A stretch of 64,000 bases of DNA from Simmondsia chinensis. Taxonomy: Eukaryota; Streptophyta; Magnoliopsida; Caryophyllales; Simmondsiaceae. Positions 24,591 to 35,000 of this stretch are shown here, one piece after another; position 1 is the stretch's first letter; every line of letters begins with the position of its first letter. Below the pieces are notes generated by a model. It was not told the DNA's origin. It did no database searches and saw only the letters and a list, made by a program, of their open reading frames with translations. The DNA lies in contig JAGTTD010000001.1 in assembly GCA_018398585.1 (NCBI GenBank), forward strand, positions 32,867,938-32,931,937, in the 5' to 3' direction. Made by a program: the position numbers and the translations under genes.

Positions 24591-24989
24591 CTTTATTGCA
24601 GAAGCAGTTGATTGATTTGCCTTCGCATTTTTTGATCAATCCAAGCACCAATCTTAATGGTTTTTCTGGGTTCAAGTTCCTTTTCAATAGTTTCTCCTAA
24701 ATCCAAGTTCTGACTGCTCTCTTCCTTCTTGCTTTGTTTCGGTGAATTTCGATTTTGGGCATAGTAACACTCTCGGGCCATCCGCTGACTTCCCTTTATA
24801 GATAGAATTTCCCCTGTCCATCTTTTGAATATCATGACCTGGTGATATGTTGATACGGCCGCCCTTAATGCATTTAGGATGGGACGCCCCATAATAGCGT
24901 TGAACATTGAGTCAGCTTTCACAATTAGAAAGTCCGCCTGCGTCGTATGCTCTTGTTTCTCGTTTCTAAGGCATACATTTAGGGTTATC
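24591..24989 (-). pseudogene. gypsy protease-RT linker (upper part continues at 26083)
   Basis: Reads ITLNVCLRNEKQEHTTQADF, then MFNAIMGRPILNALRAAVST, the typical sequence just after the protease in Tat-type polyproteins. The right edge is interrupted exactly by the solo LTR. Confidence 0.85.
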
Positions 24990-26082
24990 TGTTAGGAACA
25001 ATGGCCTTTATCATGTAATTATTACTTTATTATAGAATAAAATTTAAGCTCCAATCATATCCTCGTTGTAAGTAAGTATATATATTGTATGTGATTTTCT
25101 TTATGTAGTCCCCATATTACATTTACATGTTTGTTCTAAGTGGATTACGAAATTAAGCCACAAATAGACTTGGAGCACATGGAATAAAATGTTATTTAAA
25201 AAACTTGTAGTCAGTGGCAAGTTTGGACTACTTGTTTATGAAGGCTATAACGTGACACTTTAAATGGCCAGTCTTGGTCATGTGGGTGTTGTATGAAAAG
25301 TGTTATGTTGGTGTGTGCAATAAGATTAATATACTAAGTTGGAACATGTGAGTTACATATTTCTAGACTATTATCAGAATTGAGTGATTCATGATGTGCT
25401 GTTTGAATGACGACTCTAAATCCTAGGATGAGCCAATTAGCATGCGACACGTGTTGGCGTTCGGCCGTGCCAGGCAGCGATCCACGCCAACGGGCACGGA
25501 CCAATCCCAGCACGGCATGTGGCACCCGTGTGCTAGCGTGCGTAGAATTTTGTTTTGGGTAAAACGATGCCGTTTTTGTTTAATTTCTTCAATCCCACAT
25601 CGACTTTTTAACTTTTTTTTTCTTTTGCTGTAGTAGGCTACTATAAATGGGGATCCTAGAATTAAGGTTTAACATCAATTAAAAAAAATTAAAATTTTTC
25701 TGAAAGTATCGACTTTTGGAGAACTAAAAGAAAGAAAATTTCTGTGGAAATGTTTTCTCTTAGTTTAATATTTTTCAGAGCCCACACTCCGGTTTTTTGA
25801 GGTGATTGAATAAAAGGTCTTCAGGTCTCGATTTTCTTTCTTGGAGCAATATTCGGGTATTCTTCTTTCTTTTTCCTTTTAGTTTTTCAATTCTCTATTT
25901 ATTTACAATATTTTATTATGCTAGTTAATGTTCACGTTCTTATGAATGTTTTAGAGTAAAAGCCTGTAGATTTAAAATTAAGAATTTTAAGTTTGTAGAT
26001 TTCAAATTAGGAATTTTAAATCACCTATAGCCGCAGCATTAATTTAATTAATTGGGAAAATTTTTTGAATTTCGTCCCAATA
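24990..26082 (+). mobile_element. solo LTR (copia-like) in the gypsy protease
   Basis: 1093 bp beginning TGTTAGGAACA and ending TCGTCCCAATA (a usual LTR end CCCAACA with one C-to-T change), flanked by a perfect 5-bp duplication TTATC (24985-24989 and 26083-26087). Contains a TATA box (CTATAAATGG, about 25640). The host polyprotein resumes in frame across it. No internal region, so it is a solo LTR from LTR-LTR recombination. Confidence 0.9.
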
Positions 26083-26436
26083 TTATCCTTTTGAGAGAGG
26101 GTAAACAGGCTCTCCCATAAATCCCACTAACGGATATGACACAGGAGTGAGCTCTTCCAGCTGGATCCCTAATTGTTCAAAGCAACGGAAAACGAGAATG
26201 TTGACTGAACTTCCCTGGTCAACCAATACTCGACGGATAACGAAATTGTTAGCTTCTATGTTGATGACCATGGAATCTTCATGAGGAACTCTGGCGTCCC
26301 CTAAGTCGCCTACTACAAACATGTGGAGCGAATACACCTTTGATCTCTTATTATGACCATTCCAGAAGTTCCTGCTCATTCCATGGTGCTTTTGTCCTAT
26401 GGTTGCGATTATATGCTTGGAGGTATTCATTTCCAC
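26083..26436 (-). pseudogene. gypsy aspartic protease region
   Basis: Minus-strand frame with MVINIEANNFVIRRVLVDQG, then SSVNILVFRCFEQLGI. The active-site motif is D-Q-G-S-S, where gypsy proteases usually have D-T/G-G-S/A. The frame ends at the solo LTR. Confidence 0.8.
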
Positions 26437-26749
26437 CTTTGGAGTCTCTAGATTTGGCTTAGGTGGATCCTGCCCAATCCTTTTGATCTTTACGAATTGT
26501 CCCGAGCTCCCTTTTTTTTTCTAATTCGTTCATTCTGTTTTTGAGTGGGCAGAATTCTTCAGTGGCGTGGCCTTATATCTTGTGAAATTGCACCATTTCT
26601 TTGAATCCGTTTTGAGGTATGTAGTCCTTTTCGGCTTTGCTTTCTAGGTTCCTTGTTTTTCTTTCACCTCCAAGAGCAACTTGGGGGGTATCCTTTGGAG
26701 GAATTATCATGGTTTTTTTGAATTTATTTTGACTTTTTCATTCCTCCTA

Positions 26750-27560
26750 GCATGATTTCAGATTGCTGGGACTTTATTTGCCGTTAGCTTATGTTTGGAA
26801 TGTTCGGGCCGGGTCATTACATCCTCAGTAGCGATGTACTTGTTAGCTTTTGTCCATAACTCATCTACCATTTCCGATCTGGCTATCTCTAAGGCGAATT
26901 TAAACCCTGATTGTTGTAATCCGTTAATGAAAGTGGTTATGGCAATTTCATCTGTGAGGTTTAAGATATCAATCATTGCTCTGGAGAAGCGTTGCACAAG
27001 TCCTCTCAACGATTTGCCCTTAGACTGTTGAATCCCAATTAATTGCGCGTCAGTCTTTGTCCTTCTTCTATTGCTAAGGAAATGGCGAGTAAAGTTTTCG
27101 GAGAGTTTCGTAAAGCTGTATATGGACCCAATACGAAGAGAAGGGAACCAAGCTTGGGCCACGCCTTTAAGGGTCATTAGGAAATAGTTACACCATGTGT
27201 CTTATGTTGCATCCTGGATGTACATTCGAGCCATGAACCCGGAAATGTGGACCTCAGGGTCCTGCATTCCGTCAAAGAGCTCTAGGTTGGGCACTTTCAC
27301 CTTTCCTATTAGTGGATAAGACGTGTCATGAAAAGGGCGAATGAGTTATTGGTATTCCTCCTATCCTCTGGATTTGTCGAAGCCTTTCTCTTTATTTGCA
27401 TTCGTTCCTAAGCTTGATACTTTATCAGTCATACTCAAAGTGGGGTATCCCTTTTCAAGATCATTATTATGAGGTATGTCCTTGCCTTTTCTTTTTCGGA
27501 ATTCTCTCTTAGCTTCTTTGGTAGAAGTAAAAGATTCTACCAAGTTGTCAAGTTCCACCT
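26750..27560 (-). pseudogene. gypsy gag remnant
   Basis: 27177-26758 reads MTLKGVAQAWFPSLRIGSIY, FTKLSENFTRHFLSNRR, LRGLVQRFSRAMIDI, FINGLQQSGFKFAL: the Retrotrans_gag fold. 27558-27361 is a Lys/Glu-rich upstream part. Stops separate them. Confidence 0.85.
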
Positions 27561-27839
27561 AACCTTGCGTTAAAGGAGGTGACGAGGTTTTGATTCCCTA
27601 ATACTCCTAACGAGGGGTGAGATTTTGAAGATCCTTCCAGAGGAGGATTTTTCATTTCCCACGGACGGTGCGAACTATTTTTGCTCAGGTTCTTTGTATG
27701 GAAGACTAACTCTAGCCTTTTATTTCATTGATTGTATTGGTTCCTTACATTATTTAGGCAAGAGTAAAAGAGAAGAGAAAAGAGAAGAAAATTAAGATTG
27801 AAGTTGAAAAGAGAATAAAACGTCCTCTCCCCAAGCTTT

Positions 27840-27853
27840 GGGGGGGGGGGGGG
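27840..27853. repeat. G14 homopolymer beside the right LTR
   Basis: Between the leader and the LTR start; lies where a primer-binding site would be expected, and none can be recognised. Confidence 0.85.
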
Positions 27854-27863
27854 AGATGGATTC

Positions 27864-28276
27864 TGACAGTATTTATAGATTTGGAGCGGGAAGGCACCAA
27901 GTTAGTAGCTGGAATCGCGTTCATCTCGCCGGATGAAATCAAAGGGCTCGATTGCTCTTGGAGTCGGACTGTTTTGATATCTTTGCATTTAGTTGCTCTT
28001 GCTCGGGCTTTATATTTTGCCTGTCGTCTCGTCGGGCAAGATCGAGGAGCTTGGCTGCTCTCGAGGCGGGCTGTTCTGACATCCTTACTTTGGTTGTTCT
28101 TGTTTGGGTTTTGTATTTCGTTGGGTGAGTTGGACTTCGTAGGCAACAGGTTTGGAATGTCGACTGTCCCTAGTTTTGAGTCCTTGCTAGGTTCCTCCAG
28201 TGATTTTGACGGGGCAGTTTTTTTTTTTTCGATCAGATTGCTTATTTCGTGCATATGCTGACGTGTTCCCTTATCA
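27864..28276 (-). repeat. Tat-like gypsy element, right (5') LTR
   Basis: TGACAGTATTTATAG ... CCCTTATCA on the plus strand, matching the left LTR. The short inverted ends TGACA/TGATA fit LTR termini. The whole element therefore spans 12105-28276. No matching target duplication is visible outside it. Confidence 0.85.
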
Positions 28277-28959
28277 ATAGGTATTAAATTAGTATACAAA
28301 GAACAAAGCAAACTCAATTAAAAAAGAGTTAATATGTTTACAACAAAGAGTCTATTTTTGTTTTAACGATGTCTACCCATGCTTCGACCATTACAACATT
28401 TGGAACTAGGGGCATCCAAAACAGTATTTACAAAAGAAGTGGTGTTTCCGGGCATCAGTTCTTTTTTCATGTCTCTTCAACAAGTAGGAAAGCCACCTTA
28501 ACGTCTATGTAGGACTAGAAACTACTTTAACAATATGCAATTGCACATGGTGGATTGCCAAACCGGAGGGAAAAGAAACCGAGGGTCGTGTTGATTTATA
28601 CAAAAATTTCTAGTACTCTTGAAAAATTTTGAAGAAAACCACATTTTCTAAAAAGACATGCCGAAAGGACCCACTTAAATTTTACAGCTAAACGATTTTC
28701 CAATTATTGATGATAAAATGTTTTCTAAATTTCTCCTCACTTAGGCAAAATTTGGAAAACGTACTAGTCTCTTAAGTTTTTCTTTGTAGTTAACAGGGTT
28801 GTTTTCACTTTTTTTGATTTAAAGTGTTTTCTAATTTTTCATTCCCAATAGAAGAAAAATGAAGAAATTGTGATCACAAACCCAAGAAAATTTTCATGAA
28901 ATGAACACTTTAAATATCCCGCTCATGAAGTGGATGGTGCTGAAGCTAGAAGCAACAAA
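28277..28959 (-). other. APD 3' UTR and downstream flank
   Basis: AT-rich; no gene. The first few hundred bases left of the stop codon should be the APD 3' UTR; I see no convincing AATAAA signal. Confidence 0.4.
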
Positions 28960-29050
28960 TCAATTCCAGGTTGCTTCTACAGTAAAAATTTTCTTGACTT
29001 TCTTCATTTTACGACGACAAATGGGACAGGTACCTGCAGACTCTGCAATC
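28960..29050 (-). CDS. APD: APD exon 10 (end of RING, stop codon)
   Basis: 91 nt after a TTTGCAG acceptor. Encodes residues 452-480 with GTCPICRRKMKKVKKIFTV, supplying the last two zinc ligands (CPIC), then five extra residues EATWN and TGA. From memory, APD relatives end close to the KIFTV-like motif, so the short tail may come from a shifted stop codon. Confidence 0.9.
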
Positions 29051-32000
29051 CTGCAAAGATGAAAAGTTTAGATAAACTATTTGGCAATCAAATGGAGCTT
29101 TGATGCAGAAGACGTTACAGACACATGAACCGACACATTTGAGTGTATAGTGCAATACACTAGTAACCGTTTCAACGATTGATCATATAAATTTGATTCA
29201 ACATGTACGTATCTAACACATTTCAAATGAGGATAAGATGAGGGAGATGCATTTCAAATGGTTTAAAATTGCAGAACATTGATCTATAGATGCCCCAACA
29301 AGAACACTTGAGTTACTGGGAGCTAGTCCTGCCAAAGTGGAGGAGAGGGAGAAGAGACATATGTTTCGATTATATAGAAAAACACATGTTCCTTTGAGGC
29401 TCAACGGAGATAAAGAAGGTTAGATTTGTTATTGTTGACGGTTAGTCAATACTTAACATAAATTATAAAAAGGGTAAATTATGCTTGTTTGGTGAATGAA
29501 TTTTCTAACCCACTTTGTGTTTAAATCTTTTAGATCATTGGTTAGTATGGAGTAAATATTTAGTCCACATCAACCATGTAAATTCACCTTTTGGGTGTAT
29601 AACTTCACCTTTTCTATAAACAGGTTTAAAAATAGGCAAAATATCCCTCATCCATCCACCCTCCTGCTCACATGATTCCCTTCCCAACCCCCCCCCCCCC
29701 CCCCCCCCCCCCCCCGCCCCCCCAAAAAAAAAAAACCCTACAGATATCGGCCCCCTCACCCACCCACTCTCTCATGTGCACCCAGTCCTTGCTCTATGCT
29801 AGTTGTCCACCTCCCCACTCTACCATTGCCGTTGTTAATCCAACACTCATTACCGCGTATATGCCCTCATCTCTCCACCCCCATTGCTATTGAACCCTTC
29901 AACCTCGCTCTACCATGGGATGCCCTCTCCTTTTGTTATGACCCCAACTTCTTGTCCTATCAATCTTGATCAATTTCTTAACACAAGTACAAAGAAAGGA
30001 GGGAGAATTGCATAAGTTTTTGCAGAAGGGAGAGGAAGAGAGATTAACGGAGAAGAGAGTTGGGGACAAAAGAGAGGAATTTAAGAAAAACTCTAAATGA
30101 TAATTTTATTGATTGAATTGAATGCCTAACAACTAGGTTTTGAAGACTTTATTCAGGCAAATACATTGATCAATTAATAGAAAGAAAAAAAGAGAAGAAA
30201 TCAGTGGGAAGAAAAATAATAGAAACGCAAAAGTAAACTTCTGGCACCTAATGGCTAGTAGCAGTTAAAAATGACTTTTTGGCGCCAACAGCAATAGTTA
30301 ACCTAGCTACGAACTAATTCCAGATGTTTTTGCTAATTTCACACCTTTTGCCCTAAATTAGCATATTTTTGCTTGCTTTGCTGAAATTAAAGTGGAATTT
30401 AATGATTCTACGGATTTAATGCCTTGAATCATAACACTATTCGCTGGACATTGACCACGTTATGTCCTCGTCCGCAGTCTCCCTCTCTCCGTTGGTTCAA
30501 ATACTCGTAACTATTTCTTCCACCACCCCCTCCACCCCTCACCAGTGTTAGGGTTGGGGGAGGGGTGCCCATGGTCATCAATGGGAGGGAGTTCGAGTGA
30601 CCAACAGTGAGTGAAGGGAGTATAAGACTGTAGGGTGGGTGGCGGTGGGGCCGGGGTGAGCAGTGGTGGTGGGTGAGGGTGTGGTCTACAAGGGCAGGTG
30701 ATAGAGATAGATAAGAAATGATCAAGACAGAGATTCAGGATAATTATTAGGAATTTGAATTATTATAAAATCTATTTTTTTAGATATATTATTAGTTAGG
30801 ATTATTTAGGATATAGTCTGATTTTATTAGCTCTCTTTATTATTACAGTATTAGGATATTTAGGAGTGTTTATTTTTATTTAGGATTCTATTTCTTTTTT
30901 ATAAATACTTATGTAACCAAAGCCTATGGCAGACTCTTATACTATTGAATAAAACTCAGTTTTTTTCTATTTTCTTAAGCACAGGGCTGCTTAAAGCTAA
31001 GTACATGGATACTTAGGTGGTTAGGCACAAGACTGTTCAACTGTACTCTTAAGCACATGGATGTTTAGGAACCCTTCAATTAGGCATAAAGATGCTTAAT
31101 CTCTATCAAATTGGTATCAGAGCAAGTTCCGATCCACTGCTTCTATTGTCGTCACCGCCATCATCATCATCACTGTTCTTTATCATCACCGCTCCTCTAT
31201 TGGTATCCATCTTCCTTAATTATTTAAAAAAAAATCCATATTTCTCCTTATATTGTTTGAGACCTATCACTCCCTCTATTCCAAAAAAAAAGAACAATAA
31301 TAATAATTTGACCCTTATCATCAGCTCCGCAACCATAGCCACCAGAACCTTGCACAGCTGCCGCCTCTTCAACCATCTTCCTAAGCATAGGGATGCTTAG
31401 GAACCCCTCGATTAGGCACGGAGTTGCTTAATCTCTATCAAATTGGTACCCGGACCTTGTAGAGATGATTATGACATTGATCCTATATGAGAGTGACGAT
31501 ATATCACCAGAGCTATTGTTATGTATCTTAAAGATTATTAAGAAGGGCAATAACGAAGTCTTATCTATTACTCGAAGACTTAGAAAAGGGGTAATTAAAC
31601 GAACTGCTGAAAGACTCAAATCATGCCTTGCTGATTTGGTATAATTTTATGGTATTTCTTTAGGAGATTATAGTAAGGTTATTGCTAATATATATCCGGA
31701 GGTGTCTAGTACAACAGAATCCTTAGAAGAGATTGAGACGGAAGAAGTTTTATATGATGAGGAACCAGTCCTTACAAATGAGGAACCCGTGCAACGAAGC
31801 AATGAAGAGGAGCATCATATCCATCAACCAATGGAGGAAGATGATTGCAATAAATTAGTTCCAGCTAAAGATGAGATGACTATAGATGAGGTTGAGTATA
31901 TTGACTTCATTATTCTCGATGATGCTTATTTTGATCAAAAGACTCATTCCCTAATCATAACACTTCGTCAACAGGAAAGGCTTGAGATTGGTCAATTTAT

Positions 32001-35000
32001 TGTGTTGTGTCTCGCCTTGAAGATTCTCTTTTGGTATTTCATTCAGTTCATCCACGCCATTACAAAACTCGAGGTCGAGCGTTTTGTAACCAGGGGAGAA
32101 TGATAGAGATAGAGAAGAAAAGATCAAGATGGAGATTTGGGATAATTATTAGGAATTTGAATTATAGTAAAATCTATCTTTTTAGATATATTATTAGTTA
32201 GGATTATTTAGGATAAAGTTTGATTGTATAAGCATTCTTCATTATTATTATTATCATATTAGGATATTTAGGAGTGTTTATTTTCATTTAGGATTCTATT
32301 TCTTTTTCTATAAATACTTATGTAACCAAAGTCTATAGCAGACCATTATACTATTAAATAAAACTCAGTTCTTTTCTATTTTCTTAATCACAGGACTGCT
32401 TAAAGCTAAGTACATGGATGCATAGTTGGTTGGGTACAGGGCTGTTCAACTGTACTCTTAAGCACAAGGATGCATAGGAACCCTTCAATGAGGCACAGGG
32501 ATGCTTAATCTCTATCAACAGTGGGCCATTCAGGGAAAGGGGTGTGGTCGCTCACGTGTCCGAATTTATTGGTTTGTATTTTTTCTTTTTTCTTTTTAAT
32601 TCACAAAACATAATAAATTTATATGGATAGTTTGGTATTTTTGCAAGTTCTGGTTCATGATACATTAGCGTAGGGGTGTAAACGACCGGAGCCGCTCGCG
32701 AGTAGCTCGTGAGTAACCTCGACTCGAACTTTAATTAACCGAGTTCGATTTCGAGTATCAAAAAATACTCGATTAATAAACGAGTACGAGTCAAGTAGTG
32801 AACTATTCGGCTCGATACTTAAATACTTGACTCGATACTCAATTAAATACTTGACTCTATACTTGAATAAATACTCGACTAGATACTTGATTAAATACTC
32901 GACTCGTATGAAGTAGTTCCTGTGTTTTATTTTCTTGTGAAATGGATGGCTTGTGACATTAATAATAGGATGACAGAGGGAAGATTAAATTCCTTGTAAA
33001 AGATGACATGTTACATGTGTGGTGGAGTGAAAGCATTTGTATTTGGTTTGCTTGTATTTTTTGAAACTTAGGTGTTGATGCATATTTGCTATTAATATAT
33101 TGGTGATTTATGATTGTATATGTTAAAATATAGTATGAGTCATAATTGATTATCCAAATTGAGTATAACTAATGTTTGAGTGCATGGAATAATGTTATAA
33201 TGGAGTTAATTTGTTGAACGTTCATATGCAAAATAAACGAGTACTCGAGTCGAGTCGAGTATTCGAGTTCAAGCAAAATTAACTACTCGAATCGAGTTCT
33301 AGTATGAATATGAGTTCGAGGACCCGAGTAGTTAATCGAGTTCGAGTCGAGTACTGAGATACTCGGCTCGACTCGATTACACTACTACTTCAACGGTTGG
33401 GCTAAAAAATTAGAGTAAATTATAGAAAATCCCTCCTGTCTTTTGCTTTAAAAACAGAAAACCCCCCTCACAAATAACAGCACTCACAAAACCCCCTCAC
33501 TTTTAAAAATTTATCACCTAACCCCCATGCAACTTATTTTTGACCATTTTGCCCATAATGTTTCATTTTAATTTTAGAAAAGGGTTTTATATTATTAGAC
33601 AAAAATTAAAATTTTATATTTTTAGCAAAAGAATTAAGAAATATTTATAAAAATATAATTATTTTAATTAATTATAGTAATATTATATAAGTTCAGAAGA
33701 TAAAAAGTATTTTTAAAATTTTCATTAAAAAAAATTATGAGATAAAATATAATTTTTCTTTTTTGTTAAGGGGCAAAATGTTGGGGAAGAGACATTAACT
33801 AGTAATGAAGCTCAAAACTTGAGGCTATCTTCAAAGGGGTTGGGGAAGAGACAGAACAGCAAGTGCGGTGAGGGGAGCCTACGATTTGGTACATTAAATG
33901 TTGGCACACTAACTAGGAAGAGCTTTGAGGTGGCACAAATAATGATGAGAAAAAAGATCAACATCATGTGCCTTCAAGAGACTAGGTGAGTGGGCACCAA
34001 AGCCAAGGATGTGTTAGGATACAAACTGTGGTATTCAGGCCAAGCCAGGGGGGGAATGAAGTGGTATTATTGTGGATATCTTCTTCAAGGACAAGGTAGT
34101 AGGGGTCACTAGGATTAGCGATAGGATCATTAGTATCAGGTTGGTCTTGGATGGAGAGATACTGAACGTTATAAGTTCCTATGCTCCACAGATTGGGCAG
34201 ACAGAGCAGGAGAAGGCTAGATACTGGGAGGACTTAAACCTAACAATGCAAGGCATACCCCAGAGCGAACAAATCGTGATTGGGAGTGACTTCAATTGGC
34301 ATGTGGGAGCGAACATAGAAGGTTACGCATCCCACTATGGAGGCTTTGGTTTTGGAATGAGGAACGAAGAGGGTAAGGCTCTGTTAGACTTTGCTGTGAC
34401 CTACGAGTTAACAGTAGCCAACACCTTCTTCAGAAAGCGTGAGGACCACATCATCATATATAGGAGCGGTGGAGCAAAGACTCAGATTGACTACATACTG
34501 CTAAGGAAGAGAATTCAAAAAGATTGCAGGGATTGCAAGGTTATCCCTGGGGAAGACCTCTCAAAACAATACAGGGTAGTGTGTGCTGAGGTCAAGGCCA
34601 AGAGAAGGGGAAAGAAAACCAAAAAGCCACCACAGCCACGCATGCGTTGGAGGAATCTGAAGGGGGAAAACTCTCAAGTCTTTAAGGAAAGAGTCGAGCC
34701 TGAGCTTAGAACAGATTGTGAGGGAGATGTAAACCACGTGTGGAACCAAGTAGCCCAAAAGATCAGAGATATGGCACGCGAAGTCCTAGGAGTACAAAGG
34801 GTGGGGTACCAAAACAACAGAGAGACCTGGTGGTGGGGTAGGGAGGTCCAAGAAAAGCTTAAGACGAAACAAGACTCCTTCAAGGAATGGGATCGAAGTG
34901 GAGATGAAGACAAGAAGCAACAATATAAATAAGCCAAGAAGGAAGCAAAGATAGCAGTAAGAGACGCACAATTTAAAGCTTTCGAGGACTTCTATAAAAG

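Larger units (their letters stand above)
30709..32517 (+). mobile_element. non-autonomous LTR retrotransposon, 1.8 kb
   Basis: LTRs 30709-31108 and 32101-32517 both start TGATAGAGATAGA and end AATCTCTATCA, about 90% alike. The primer-binding site TTGGTATCAGAGC (initiator-Met tRNA) lies 2 bp after the first LTR, and the polypurine tract AGGGGAGAA abuts the second. The internal part is only about 990 bp. The flanking 5-mers (GCAGG, ACAGT) do not match. It lies antisense to APD in intron 9. Confidence 0.88.

Noticed and set aside
27754..28317. 187- and 126-codon ORFs on both strands
   Set aside because: They lie over the gypsy LTR and leader; no conserved frame against the left LTR.
30429..30725. 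98-codon minus-strand ORF in intron 9
   Set aside because: His/Pro/Gly low-complexity frame with no homology or codon structure.
30704..32522. GCAGG / ACAGT as target duplication of the 1.8-kb LTR element
   Set aside because: Only three of five bases agree; not good enough to claim.
34072..34932. 286-codon ORF resembling annotated 'craniofacial development protein 2-like' genes
   Set aside because: It is the endonuclease part of the RTE LINE, with target duplication, RT downstream and (TTG)n tail; not a host gene.
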